Source: a bacterium SCSIO 12696 (GTDB taxonomy: Bacteria > Pseudomonadota > Gammaproteobacteria > Pseudomonadales > Porticoccaceae). From it: a DNA stretch of 64,000 bases. Numbering within the stretch: the stretch's first letter is position 1; each line of letters opens with the position of its first letter. The notes below the pieces were generated by a model. It saw only the letters and a list, made by a program, of their open reading frames with translations, was not told the origin of the DNA and did no database searches. Where the stretch lies: assembly GCA_024397955.1 (NCBI GenBank), contig CP073744.1:1054001-1118000 (forward strand), written 5' to 3'. The translations under genes and the position numbers were made by a program. Positions 8,735 to 17,140 of the stretch are shown one piece after another.

Positions 8735-10594
8735 CTATAAAATATTAATCCCCTGTTTTTTGACTTTTTTTGCCAGCTTTTTAGTTTCACCCCGAGCAGC
8801 CACAAGAAATATATCTCCCTCTCCTTCAAAACCCTGCACGAGGGACTCCAGAACTTTATCATCCGAAAAATAAAATCCTTTCGGCTTAAAGGCAATAATG
8901 TATACCGGTTGTTCCTGACAGTATTTGACCACCTTTTGTGCTACCCAGGCAGAGCCCACGTTCTTCTGTGCACTTAGCACTTGCTTCATCTTTTCCAGCA
9001 ATGGCTGATCAATTACCGGGCTTACGTATTTATCATTCAGCGATGCCGAGTCTCTTTCTGCCTGTGCTTTTTGGTGAATCTCATTTGCGCTTTCAGCTTC
9101 TTTCCACCAGGCCTCCGCAGCCTGATTCTGATTATTATCCAGCAAATACTGATAGCCCAAATGGGCCGCTTCCGAAATAGTATCAGGCCTTTTAAAGGCA
9201 ATACGCAGATGCTCCAGCGCTTCGTCATCCTTTTTTGTCAACAGAATACACCCGATATAGTAAGCAGCTCCCACGCTATCCTTGTGCCTTGATTGAAATG
9301 CGCGATACAGTGGTAGCGCCTCATTCTCACCAATGAACTCGTGGCTCCACGAAGCATAATCCCACAATTCATCATCAGTGAGCGCAGCGGCCTCTCTGCT
9401 GGCAAATTCCGCTAATGATTTTTGCGCCCCTTTCACATATTCATAGCGATCTTTCCATTTGCCTGCATTGGCTTCCATCCACCGAGCGTCAAAATATTCC
9501 AATGTTTTTTCATACAATTCCCCCAACCACTCTTGCGCTGCATTATTTTCGGACATTTCAGGCAACAACACTTCTTGACCCAAAGCCTTGACGCGATCAT
9601 GCAAACTGGGATGAGTATCAGAATAGTGCGTTACAGCCTTGAGAGCTTCATCAACACGGTCAGCAAGCTCATTAGCCTGAATAGGGCTTGATTTTAAAAA
9701 AGATGCAAGCCCCTCATACGGCTTATATGGGGGATCAGATAAAGTATCGGCTTGTTTAAAGTAAGACGACCAAAATTTCTCATCAATATACGGAGCCAAT
9801 GCGTGCACATTGACAAGTGCCTTTATCGCTACAGGGGGAGACACAAGCTCCGCTGAAATAGCATCTGCTTCGTACTCGTTATTCCTGGCCAAAGCAAACG
9901 AATAAGCAGAAAAATAAGGTGAGTACCATTCAAAGAAACGTCTCATCAGACTGGCGCCAAAGGAGCCATGGCCTGAGAACGCATGCATAACACGATCCCA
10001 ACTCACACGAACGCGGTATACCCAACCAGAGAATCGACTATGATTGCCAGACAGGTGGCCAAACTCATGAGCAAGAACAGATCGCATTTCTTGCGGTGAC
10101 AAAGCCAGCAATAATTCCAAACCTAAAAACAAGATATTTTGCTGGCCGCCTAAAACTCCGTATTTAGGGTGCTGTACAACGCCAGCATTAAGCTCTTCAG
10201 TCAAAATAACACGATGAATTTTTAGTGCTTTCAGACTTTTTGTCAGGTTGTCAATTTCAGCAAATAGCTTTGGGTAGTCTTTTCGTGCAAGCTCGTATCC
10301 CTCGGGTCTATCAAACCTTACCCAGAGCGCTTTAAAAAATGTCCAGATCGCAAATATAACGACAAAAATAATTTTTTTCTTTATCAACAAAAACAGCAGG
10401 CTTGAACTCACAAAGGCCAGTGCCACCATGCCACCGACCATACCCAGAAGCAATAAGAGGATCGTAAATATCACCACATAACCCAAGGCAGCAAAGAGCG
10501 CCAGTCGAGTTTTATAGCTATTGATATTACGTGCTGAGTCTTTTTCTGCTTTTTGAACAACTGCTATGAACTGTTCTTCAGTTTTGATCGTCAT
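8735..10594 (-). CDS. M48-family membrane metallopeptidase
   Basis: 619 residues. Two hydrophobic hairpins (about 31-70 and 75-92) anchor it in the inner membrane. The zinc motif HEFGH (176-180) with a downstream NEYEADAIS glutamate (about 250) marks an M48 (HtpX/Ste24-type) protease. The C-terminal half is helical and TPR-like. Start 10594 is preferred over GTG 10603 because GAGGTG lies 6 nt ahead of it. HtpX-type proteases take part in membrane-protein quality control; the long C-terminal extension makes this a different subtype, substrate unknown. It is not obviously coupled to its neighbours. Confidence 0.88.
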   Translation of the reverse strand: MTIKTEEQFIAVVQKAEKDSARNINSYKTRLALFAALGYVVIFTILLLLLGMVGGMVALAFVSSSLLFLLIKKKIIFVVIFAIWTFFKALWVRFDRPEGYELARKDYPKLFAEIDNLTKSLKALKIHRVILTEELNAGVVQHPKYGVLGGQQNILFLGLELLLALSPQEMRSVLAHEFGHLSGNHSRFSGWVYRVRVSWDRVMHAFSGHGSFGASLMRRFFEWYSPYFSAYSFALARNNEYEADAISAELVSPPVAIKALVNVHALAPYIDEKFWSSYFKQADTLSDPPYKPYEGLASFLKSSPIQANELADRVDEALKAVTHYSDTHPSLHDRVKALGQEVLLPEMSENNAAQEWLGELYEKTLEYFDARWMEANAGKWKDRYEYVKGAQKSLAEFASREAAALTDDELWDYASWSHEFIGENEALPLYRAFQSRHKDSVGAAYYIGCILLTKKDDEALEHLRIAFKRPDTISEAAHLGYQYLLDNNQNQAAEAWWKEAESANEIHQKAQAERDSASLNDKYVSPVIDQPLLEKMKQVLSAQKNVGSAWVAQKVVKYCQEQPVYIIAFKPKGFYFSDDKVLESLVQGFEGEGDIFLVAARGETKKLAKKVKKQGINIL

Positions 10595-10672
10595 TGCTTG
10601 CACCTCACAATATCCGTATTAATCCATCTGTGTTAATGGAAAACCATAACAGTATGGGCAAACTTATATCAA

Positions 10673-10708
10673 CAAAAAAAGGGGCGGCTAAATAGCCACC
10701 CCTTTTCG
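10673..10708 (-). terminator. Rho-independent terminator of the rpsP-rplS operon
   Basis: On the minus strand AAAAGGGGTGGCT pairs with AGCCGCCCCTTTT and runs into a T7 tract. It lies 17 bp after the rplS stop and is the clear 3' end of the operon. Confidence 0.9.
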
Positions 10709-10724
10709 TATTCAATCGAAGCAA

Positions 10725-11090
10725 TTAAGACTTGTTGTCCAGCTTCTCTTTGATGCGTGCGGAACGACCAGAGCGCTCGCGCAGGTAGTACAGTTTGGCT
10801 TGGCGAACGTCACCGCGACGCTTAACCTTGATGCTGTCTACCAGCGGGCTGTAGGTTTGGAAAGTACGCTCTACACCGATGCCGCTGGAAATTTTGCGCA
10901 CGGTAAAGGCGGAGTTCAGGCCGCGGTTGCGCTTGCCCAGTACAACACCTTCGAACGCCTGTAGACGCTCACGGTTACCTTCTTTTACTTTCACCTGAAC
11001 AACAACAGTGTCGCCCGGGGCAAAAGCAGGAATTTCTTTGCCCATTTGCTCTTTTTCGAGCTCGGCAATAATTGGGTTCTTACCACTCAT
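10725..11090 (-). CDS. rplS: 50S ribosomal protein L19
   Basis: 121 residues, close to the usual 115-120. The conserved [33 protein letters not shown] and [19 protein letters not shown] segments are intact. L19 sits at the subunit interface of the ribosome. ATG 11090 is chosen because GGAGCG lies 4 nt ahead and the protein then begins like other L19s; the upstream ATG at 11183 would overlap trmD. It is the last gene of the operon, 89 bp after trmD, before a strong terminator. Confidence 0.98.
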   Translation of the reverse strand: MSGKNPIIAELEKEQMGKEIPAFAPGDTVVVQVKVKEGNRERLQAFEGVVLGKRNRGLNSAFTVRKISSGIGVERTFQTYSPLVDSIKVKRRGDVRQAKLYYLRERSGRSARIKEKLDNKS

Positions 11091-11179
11091 GGTTCGCTCC
11101 TCAGTTTGTACGTTAAAAGTTTTACTCTTTTTGAGTAGCGCTGCGCTAAAGAGGAAATTCCCTTCAGGTGAAGGGCGTT

Positions 11180-11944
11180 TCATTCGCCAGCTTGCGACAA
11201 CTCAGCTTCAATTGCCGCCAGTATTGCCTGCTGCTCATCACTAAGCTGCAGGTCTTTTAACAACTCTGGCCGCCGGGTCAGTGTCCTTTCCAGAGACTGC
11301 CGCAGCCGCCATTGTCGAATCTTTTCGTGATTGCCGGATAGCAACACCTCCGGAACCGCTGCCTGGTAATCATCATCCATTACCGGGCGTGTGTAATGGG
11401 GGCAATCCAGCAAGCCCTCAGCAAAGGAATCTTCCACTGCCGAATCCTGGTGCCCTAACGCGCCTGGCAGATGGCGAATAATCGCGTCCATCAGCACCAT
11501 GGCCGGCAGCTCACCGCCGCTGAGCACGTAGTCACCAATGGACCACTCTTCATCCACTTCCTGTTGGATCAGGCGTTCGTCGATACCTTCGTAGCGACCC
11601 GCCACCAGTATCAGATTGCTCTCTTTCACCAAGGTATTTACACCCTGCTGGTTGAGCACCCTGCCCTGGGGAGACAGATAAATGACCTTACAGTCCACAC
11701 TGTCTCCACCCTGCCATTGACGCGCTGCGGCAATGGCCTGGCGCAATGGTTCAATCAACATCACCATGCCGGGGCCGCCACCATAGGGGCGATCATCCAC
11801 GGTCTGGTGTTTATCGTCGGTAAACTGCCGGGGGTTGAAAGCCTTAACCTCCAACAGCCCATTGCTTACCGCTCTGCCAGTGACACCGTAATCGGTAACG
11901 GCAGAAAACATTTCGGGGAATAATGTGACCAATGCAACTTTCAC
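11180..11944 (-). CDS. trmD: tRNA (guanine-37-N1)-methyltransferase
   Basis: 254 residues of the SPOUT trefoil-knot family. The N-terminus [13 protein letters not shown], the YGGGPGMVM loop, the knot segment [12 protein letters not shown] and [14 protein letters not shown] are all present. It makes m1G37 in tRNA, which prevents frameshifting. The start is GTG at 11944; no ATG gives the family N-terminus. It lies 9 bp after rimM in the S16-RimM-TrmD-L19 operon. Confidence 0.98.
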   Translation of the reverse strand: MKVALVTLFPEMFSAVTDYGVTGRAVSNGLLEVKAFNPRQFTDDKHQTVDDRPYGGGPGMVMLIEPLRQAIAAARQWQGGDSVDCKVIYLSPQGRVLNQQGVNTLVKESNLILVAGRYEGIDERLIQQEVDEEWSIGDYVLSGGELPAMVLMDAIIRHLPGALGHQDSAVEDSFAEGLLDCPHYTRPVMDDDYQAAVPEVLLSGNHEKIRQWRLRQSLERTLTRRPELLKDLQLSDEQQAILAAIEAELSQAGE

Positions 11945-11953
11945 ATGCCACCT

Positions 11954-12511
11954 CTAGAAGTCCGGATCCCAATCGACTTCTATCTCACCCGCTTCAAGAT
12001 CAACATTGAGTACAAACTGATCCACGTAGGGAATCAGTCGCTCTTTGCGATCCAGACTGTCGCTGTTGCCCTTTACCATCAATACATCATTGGCACCGGT
12101 TTCCAACAACTGCTTTACCACACCGAGGGTTTTGCGTTCACCGCCATGAACGGTTATCGCCGTTAACCCTTCCAACTGGTGCCAGTAAAGCTCGTCGCCA
12201 GATAACTCTGGCAGTACTTCTTTTTTCACCGCGATGTTTTGCTGGCAATAATTGCGCGCTTTATCCCGGTCGTCGAGGCCAACAATGTGCGCAATCAGGC
12301 CTTTGCCTTGTTTGCGGAAGTCGTCGAACTCAATCTCTTTCCAGCCCCCAGAGGTTTTCAACCACCAAGGGCCGTACTTGAAAAGATTTTCACGGGGCTC
12401 TGTAAAGGAGTTCACCTTTACCCAGCCTTTCACCCCGTGGATAGAAACAATCCGGCCAGCAATCATTTTTTCCGCAACAAGTGTCTCACTGTTGTTTGAT
12501 GCCGGGCGCAT
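11954..12511 (-). CDS. rimM: Ribosome maturation factor RimM
   Basis: 185 residues. The N-terminal RimM barrel starts at IAGRIVSIHGVKGWVKVNSF (about 17-36) and the C-terminal PRC-barrel includes ERLIPYVDQFVLNVDLEAG (about 155-175). RimM helps mature the 30S head around S19. The first 16 residues are a little longer than in some relatives, but AGGGGA lies just upstream of ATG 12511. It sits 33 bp after rpsP and 9 bp before trmD. Confidence 0.96.
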   Translation of the reverse strand: MRPASNNSETLVAEKMIAGRIVSIHGVKGWVKVNSFTEPRENLFKYGPWWLKTSGGWKEIEFDDFRKQGKGLIAHIVGLDDRDKARNYCQQNIAVKKEVLPELSGDELYWHQLEGLTAITVHGGERKTLGVVKQLLETGANDVLMVKGNSDSLDRKERLIPYVDQFVLNVDLEAGEIEVDWDPDF

Positions 12512-12544
12512 TGTTCCCCTTCAGACGCTACGCGTCGTACTTAC

Positions 12545-12793
12545 TTATGCCTGTTCGCCAGCGTCTTTAATCAGCTTGGCGACACGATCGGAGGGCTTGG
12601 CACCCTGGCTAACCCAGTGGTTAACACGCTCCAGATCAACACGCAGGCGCTCTTCGTTACCGCGGGCGGTAGGGTTGAAGAAGCCAACGCGCTCAATAAA
12701 ACGGCTGTTGCGAGCATTGCGGCTGTCCGCAACGGTCAGGTGGTAAAACGGGCGCTTTTTGGAGCCGCCACGAGCCAGACGAATGGTTACCAT
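12545..12793 (-). CDS. rpsP: 30S ribosomal protein S16
   Basis: 82 residues, the normal S16 size. It opens [19 protein letters not shown], the family signature, followed by [16 protein letters not shown]. It is the first gene of the rpsP-rimM-trmD-rplS operon. An AGGA motif lies about 10 nt before the ATG. A structured leader with a terminator-like hairpin precedes it (see 12843-12900). Confidence 0.98.
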   Translation of the reverse strand: MVTIRLARGGSKKRPFYHLTVADSRNARNSRFIERVGFFNPTARGNEERLRVDLERVNHWVSQGAKPSDRVAKLIKDAGEQA

Positions 12794-12842
12794 GTAACTG
12801 TTATCCTGTACTTAACGGGGTTAAAAACCCCTTAAAAATTAA

Positions 12843-12900
12843 CGAGATAGACCCATAAAAACAAAGCCCGGGCCAATTGAAACCGGGCTGACTATCTCCG
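12843..12900 (-). promoter_or_regulatory. Structured 5' leader of rpsP with terminator-like hairpin
   Basis: On the minus strand a hairpin AGCCCGG / CCGGGCT (12889-12865) is followed by TTGTTTTT, the form of a rho-independent terminator. It is bracketed by GAGATAG (about 12899-12893) and CTATCTC (12850-12844), a 7-bp outer stem enclosing the hairpin. The hairpin may end ffh readthrough, attenuate the rpsP operon, or both. Further down, GGGG/CCCC (about 12817-12831) forms a second small hairpin before the rpsP ribosome-binding site. Confidence 0.5.
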
Positions 12901-12911
12901 AAAGGCGCGGC

Positions 12912-12940
12912 ATTATACGTATTTGTGGGGAATAAAGGAA
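12912..12940 (-). promoter_or_regulatory. Candidate rpsP-operon promoter
   Basis: A consensus -10 TATAAT (12917-12912, minus strand) is followed by a GC-rich discriminator GCCGCGCC, as at stringently controlled ribosomal promoters. The -35 is weak (TTCCTT about 17 bp upstream). Transcription would start near 12905, immediately before the folded leader. Confidence 0.45.
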
Positions 12941-12985
12941 GGCTTCGGGCTTCGGGCTGCTAGCGACGAGCTGATCGAGCGGGTT

Positions 12986-13060
12986 TGTCATTCTGAGCGC
13001 AGCGAAGGATCTCTGAGGTTGCAGCACGCATGATCCCCTTCGCTGCGCTCAGGGTGACGG
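12986..13060. repeat. Dispersed palindromic intergenic repeat
   Basis: TGTCATTCTGAGCGCAGCG...GGATC faces its inverted copy ending GCTGCGCTCAGGGTGACG. The same unit, with one degenerate arm, recurs at 35944-36005, and a half copy lies near 14687-14710. The 12794-13105 interval between rpsP and ffh otherwise holds the rpsP leader and promoter and a GCCCGTAGCCCG motif. Confidence 0.7.
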
Positions 13061-13082
13061 CGTTCTACCAATCTGCACGCAG

Positions 13083-13106
13083 CCCGTAGCCCGCCGCTCG
13101 CAGCTT
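13083..13106. repeat. Direct repeat, copy 1, 3' of ffh
   Basis: A GC-rich unit of about 23 bp (GCCCGTAGCCCGCC then GCTCGCAGCT) that recurs in the same orientation at 14749-14772, so one copy flanks each end of ffh. It shares the CCCGTAG core with the tandem array at 36020. Confidence 0.6.
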
Positions 13107-14557
13107 TACTTCTTCTTAAACGGCAACCCACCCCCAGGTGGCATTCCACCCATCGGCGGCAGATCACCCCCACTCATCCCACCCATGGGAGGCATTCCAC
13201 CGGGCAGATTGCCCATGCCAGGCATACCACCAAGGCCACGCATCATTTTTGCCATGCCACCGCCCTTCATCTTTTTCATCATCTTGGCCATCTGCTTGTG
13301 CTGTTTCATCAGACGGTTGAGATCCTGAATAGTGGTACCAGAACCCATGGTGATACGACGCTTGCGGGAGCCATTGAGAATATCCGGGTTACGGCGCTCA
13401 GCCGGGGTCATGGAGTTAATCAGTGCTTCCATTTTGCCAAACTGTTTACCGGCGTTGGCCTGTTCCATCATCTGGGACATATTGCCCATGCCCGGCAGTT
13501 TTTCCAGCATGCTGCCGAGACCACCCATATTCTGCATTTGCTGCAGCTGGTCGCGCAGGTCTTCCAGATCAAAGCGCTTACCTTTCTGTACCTTTTTAAC
13601 CAGTTTCTCGGCTTTCTGGCGGTCGACTTTCTGCTCGACTTCTTCAATCAGGCTGAGCACATCCCCCATCCCCAGAATGCGAGAAGCAATCCGATCTGGG
13701 TGAAATGGCTCCAAGGCGTCGGTTTTTTCGCCCACACCAAGGAATTTAATGGGCTTGCCAGTGACCTGACGGACAGACAGCGCGGCACCGCCGCGGGCAT
13801 CGCCATCCACTTTGGTGAGGATGACACCGGTCAGTGCCAGCGCATCGTTAAACGCCTTGGCGGTATTCACCGCGTCCTGACCGATCATGGCGTCGATCAC
13901 AAACAGGGTTTCTACCGGGTTCAGAACTTTGTGCAAGTCCTGAATTTCCCCCATCAACTCCTGATCGATATGCAGGCGGCCAGCGGTATCCACAATCAAT
14001 ACATCGGCGTGCTGTTCTTTGGCGGCTTTTAAGGCTGCCTTGGCAATGGCCTGGGGCTTTTGATCCGCCGAGCTGGGCTGATAACCGACACCCACTTCCT
14101 CAGCCAGGGTTTCCAGTTGCTTGATGGCCGCCGGACGGTAAACGTCGGCACTCACCACCAGCACTTTTTTCTTTTCCCGCTCAGTGAGGTGCTTGGCTAG
14201 TTTGGCTACTGAGGTGGTTTTACCGGCGCCTTGCAGACCCGCCATCAGAATCACCGCTGGCGGCTGGGCCGCCAGATTCAGGGATTCGTTGCGCTCCCCC
14301 ATGGTGATTTCCAGCTCGCGTTGAACAATCTTGAGGAACTGCTGGCCAGGGTTGAGGCTGCTGCTAACTTTTGCACCCACGGCACTCTGCTTTACCTGCT
14401 CGACAAACTGCTTCACCACCGGCAGCGCAACATCCGCCTCCAACAGCGCCATGCGCACTTCGCGCAGGGTGTCTTTAATATTGTCTTCGCTGAGCTGGGC
14501 CTTGCCGGTGACTTTCTTTAGGGTTTGCGACAGGCGTTCGCTAAGGTTTTCAAACAT
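13106..14557 (-). CDS. ffh: Signal recognition particle GTPase Ffh
   Basis: 483 residues. The N domain begins MFENLSERL; the G domain holds GLQGAGKTTSVAKLA (P-loop), DVYRPAAI, DTAGRL and TKVDGDARGG; the M domain (about 300-430) contains the SRP-RNA-binding GSGTTIQDLNRLM. The tail is a Met/Gly/Pro-rich run. Ffh binds signal sequences on nascent inner-membrane proteins. MFENL at 14557 is preferred; MAMFENL at 14563 is possible, and neither has a strong Shine-Dalgarno. The gene is bracketed by near-identical GC-rich direct repeats (13083-13106 and 14749-14772). Confidence 0.97.
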   Translation of the reverse strand: MFENLSERLSQTLKKVTGKAQLSEDNIKDTLREVRMALLEADVALPVVKQFVEQVKQSAVGAKVSSSLNPGQQFLKIVQRELEITMGERNESLNLAAQPPAVILMAGLQGAGKTTSVAKLAKHLTEREKKKVLVVSADVYRPAAIKQLETLAEEVGVGYQPSSADQKPQAIAKAALKAAKEQHADVLIVDTAGRLHIDQELMGEIQDLHKVLNPVETLFVIDAMIGQDAVNTAKAFNDALALTGVILTKVDGDARGGAALSVRQVTGKPIKFLGVGEKTDALEPFHPDRIASRILGMGDVLSLIEEVEQKVDRQKAEKLVKKVQKGKRFDLEDLRDQLQQMQNMGGLGSMLEKLPGMGNMSQMMEQANAGKQFGKMEALINSMTPAERRNPDILNGSRKRRITMGSGTTIQDLNRLMKQHKQMAKMMKKMKGGGMAKMMRGLGGMPGMGNLPGGMPPMGGMSGGDLPPMGGMPPGGGLPFKKK

Positions 14558-14748
14558 GGCCATGGGGGAAATCACTGCTGTATTGAGTTCAAGGGCGAGG
14601 AGTATAGCTTGATGTACCGCTGCGCGGTAGCTACGGGCAACGAGCGACTGGCTGCGAGCTGCCCGAGCGAAATTTTCACCCTGAGCGCAACGAAGAAAAA
14701 CGCGGCTGGAGCACCAAAATGCAAAACTCGCTCGATCTGCTCGCCGCC

Positions 14749-14772
14749 CGTAGCCCGCCGCTCGCAGCTGCT
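14749..14772. repeat. Direct repeat, copy 2, 5' of ffh
   Basis: Second copy of the unit described at 13083. It lies in the 292-bp space between ffh and the divergent CcsA-like gene, which also carries CGAGCGA-type low-complexity sequence and a half copy of the CTGAGCGCA repeat. No gene is supported in this interval. Confidence 0.6.
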
Positions 14773-14849
14773 TATTGATAACCCCTCGCATCTGCAAAGC
14801 AACTGTGCGACACTCGCCTTGCACTATAAGGATGAGATACCGCACAACC

Positions 14850-15662
14850 ATGAGCACTTTGTACGCTGGCTATGGGGCCATCGCCCTTTATATCTTTGCC
14901 TTTTTTTATCAGGCGCAAAAGGTGCGTGCAGCCAGCCATGGCAATAGCAGTTCACCGTTGCGCAAAGAATGGCTGCTGGTTATGTGCGCTCTGGCTGTAG
15001 CCACTCACGGCCTGACCGCTTGGCAGCTGTTGGCAACGGCCAACGGGCTGGATTTAAGCTTGTGGCGAATCAGTGCTGCCATCTTTTTTGTGGTGAATTT
15101 GATTGTGCTGCTAAGCAGCCTGCGCAAACCGTCCCACAACCTGTTTCTTTTTTTACTGCCAATTACGGTGCCGGTTTTGGCCATCGCCCTGGTCAGCAGT
15201 GCCGGCAGCGCACAAAGCAAACCCGGAACCGGCGCGACTGTGCATATCCTCAGTTCTATACTGGCTTATAGCCTGCTCACCATCGCTGCGTTCCAGGCCA
15301 TGTTGCTGGCCTACCAAAACTGGCAGCTGCGCCATAAACACCTCAAAGGTTGGGTGCGTGCCCTCCCCCCTCTGCAAACTATGGAAGCCCTGCTGTTTGA
15401 AGTACTGTGGGCGGGGGTGCTGTTACTGACCCTGTCGCTGATTTCAGGTTTCGCGGTATTTGAAGATCTGTTTGGCCAGAACCTTGGCCACAAAACGGCC
15501 TTTTCTATTATTGCCTGGCTGATCTACGCGGTATTACTTTGGGGCCGCTATCAACTGGGCTGGCGAGGCAACACAGCCATTCGCTGGACACTGATTGGTT
15601 TTATCGCCACCGCATTGGCGTACTGGGGCAGCAAATTTGTCTATGAAGTGCTGCTGTCGTAG
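14850..15662 (+). CDS. ypjD: Inner-membrane protein, CcsA/YpjD family
   Basis: 270 residues with about eight hydrophobic segments, the layout of the cytochrome-c-assembly (CcsA) fold used by E. coli YpjD. The start MSTLYAGYGAIALYIF begins in the first membrane helix; ATG 14832 would add six hydrophilic residues. CcsA proper handles haem for cytochrome c, but YpjD (also called CorE) has been linked to magnesium/cobalt efflux together with YfjD, the next gene here. The ffh-ypjD-yfjD neighbourhood is conserved from E. coli. A haem role is not shown by the sequence. Confidence 0.85.
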   Translation: MSTLYAGYGAIALYIFAFFYQAQKVRAASHGNSSSPLRKEWLLVMCALAVATHGLTAWQLLATANGLDLSLWRISAAIFFVVNLIVLLSSLRKPSHNLFLFLLPITVPVLAIALVSSAGSAQSKPGTGATVHILSSILAYSLLTIAAFQAMLLAYQNWQLRHKHLKGWVRALPPLQTMEALLFEVLWAGVLLLTLSLISGFAVFEDLFGQNLGHKTAFSIIAWLIYAVLLWGRYQLGWRGNTAIRWTLIGFIATALAYWGSKFVYEVLLS

Positions 15663-15749
15663 CCATATATTGGTAGAGCAAAACGGTTGACCTGCCTGCA
15701 GCCATATCGCACCATACTGCTCCCATAACAAATAGAGGTTTATCCCTCC

Positions 15750-17045
15750 TTGGACGCGACGCCCCTGTGGCTATTGTTTAGCCTGCTGGCACTCCTGCTG
15801 CTTTGCTCCGCATTCTTTTCCAGCTCTGAAACCGGCATGATGGCGATCAATCGCTATCGCCTCAAACACCTGCAAAAAAAACACCGTGGCGCCCGTCGGG
15901 TCAGCCAGTTATTGGAGCGCCCGGATCGTTTGATTGGGGTGATTTTAATTGGCAACAACGCTGTTAATATTTTTGCCGCCTCTATCGCCACTATTATTGC
16001 CACACGACTGTGGGGAGACGCCGGCCTAATCATCTCCACCATTGGCCTCACCTTTTTGGTGTTGATTTTTTCAGAAGTGACCCCCAAAACCATTGCCGCG
16101 CTACACCCAGAGAAAGTCGCCTTTCCTTTCAGTTTGTTGCTCAAACCCATGCTCACCCTGCTGTACCCGTTTGTACTGTTGGTGAACTATATTTCCAATG
16201 GCTTGGTAAGGCTGTTCGGCGTAGATCCGAAAAAAGGCAGCAACGATGCTCTCAGCAAAGACGAGCTGCGTACGGTGGTCGATGAATCCGGCTCCAATAT
16301 CCCCACCGATAACCAGGGCATGCTGCTCAATATTCTGGAACTGGAAGACGTCACCGTCGACGACATCATGGTGCCGCGCAACGAGATTTACGGCATCGAC
16401 CTGGAAGACGACCTGTGCACCATTACCGACCGCATTGTTACCAGTGAATACACCCGCCTGCCGATATTTGAAGACAACATTAACGAAGTGTCCGGCTTAC
16501 TGCATATTCGCAGCGCCAGCCGCCTGTTGCGGGGCAATGCCGGAGAGATGAGTAAAGAGGCCATCAAACGCTTTGCCACTGAGACTTACTTTGTGCCGGA
16601 AAATACACCGTTGCACACCCAGCTGATGAACTTCCGCCGCACCAAACATCGCACCGCTTTGGTAGTGGATGAATACGGTGAAGTACAAGGCCTGGTGACA
16701 TTGGAAGACATCCTTGAGGAAATCGTCGGCGACTTCACCACCAATCAGGCAGAAGAAGCCATACAGGATATCGAACCGCAAAAAGACGGCAGTTTTATTA
16801 TTGACGCCACCGCGACTATTCGCGACATCAACAAAGCCACCGACTGGGAACTGCCCACTGACGGCCCCAAAACCCTCAACGGCCTGGCTATTGAGCAGCT
16901 GGAAAACATCCCCGACGGCAACGTCAGCTTTAGAGTGGGCGAGTACCGCTTTGAAACCATATTGCTGGACGATATGAAGGTGATCAAACTGCGCGCCAAC
17001 CGCACCCTGAACCTCAGTAGCGATCAAGAACCCGAAGAAATGTAA
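15750..17045 (+). CDS. yfjD: CorB/YfjD-type transporter (DUF21, CBS pair, CorC domain)
   Basis: 431 residues. The DUF21/CNNM membrane domain (about 5-185) starts at a TTG codon with AGAGG 11 nt upstream, and contains FFSSSETGMMAINRYRLKHL and LIGNNAVNI, very close to E. coli YfjD. A CBS-domain pair (about 200-325) with MVPRNEIYGID, and the C-terminal CorC/HlyC transporter-associated domain (about 345-425) follow. CNNM/CorB proteins are magnesium transporters or exporters. The gene lies 87 bp after ypjD on the same strand. Confidence 0.92.
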   Translation: MDATPLWLLFSLLALLLLCSAFFSSSETGMMAINRYRLKHLQKKHRGARRVSQLLERPDRLIGVILIGNNAVNIFAASIATIIATRLWGDAGLIISTIGLTFLVLIFSEVTPKTIAALHPEKVAFPFSLLLKPMLTLLYPFVLLVNYISNGLVRLFGVDPKKGSNDALSKDELRTVVDESGSNIPTDNQGMLLNILELEDVTVDDIMVPRNEIYGIDLEDDLCTITDRIVTSEYTRLPIFEDNINEVSGLLHIRSASRLLRGNAGEMSKEAIKRFATETYFVPENTPLHTQLMNFRRTKHRTALVVDEYGEVQGLVTLEDILEEIVGDFTTNQAEEAIQDIEPQKDGSFIIDATATIRDINKATDWELPTDGPKTLNGLAIEQLENIPDGNVSFRVGEYRFETILLDDMKVIKLRANRTLNLSSDQEPEEM

Positions 17046-17086
17046 CCGAAGGGCATTTTCTGCCACGCTCTACTTTACCCATTTAT

Positions 17087-17101
17087 TGAGAATGAGTATC
17101 A
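17087..17101 (+). promoter_or_regulatory. Fur box upstream of the ferric ABC operon
   Basis: TGAGAATGAGTATCA matches the 7-1-7 Fur consensus TGATAATnATTATCA at 12 of the 14 defined positions. It lies 39 bp before the first gene of the iron operon, a normal place for an iron-responsive repressor. Confidence 0.82.
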
Positions 17102-17140
17102 TTTAGTGTTTTTATACTGTCATAAAATGGAAACAACTGT

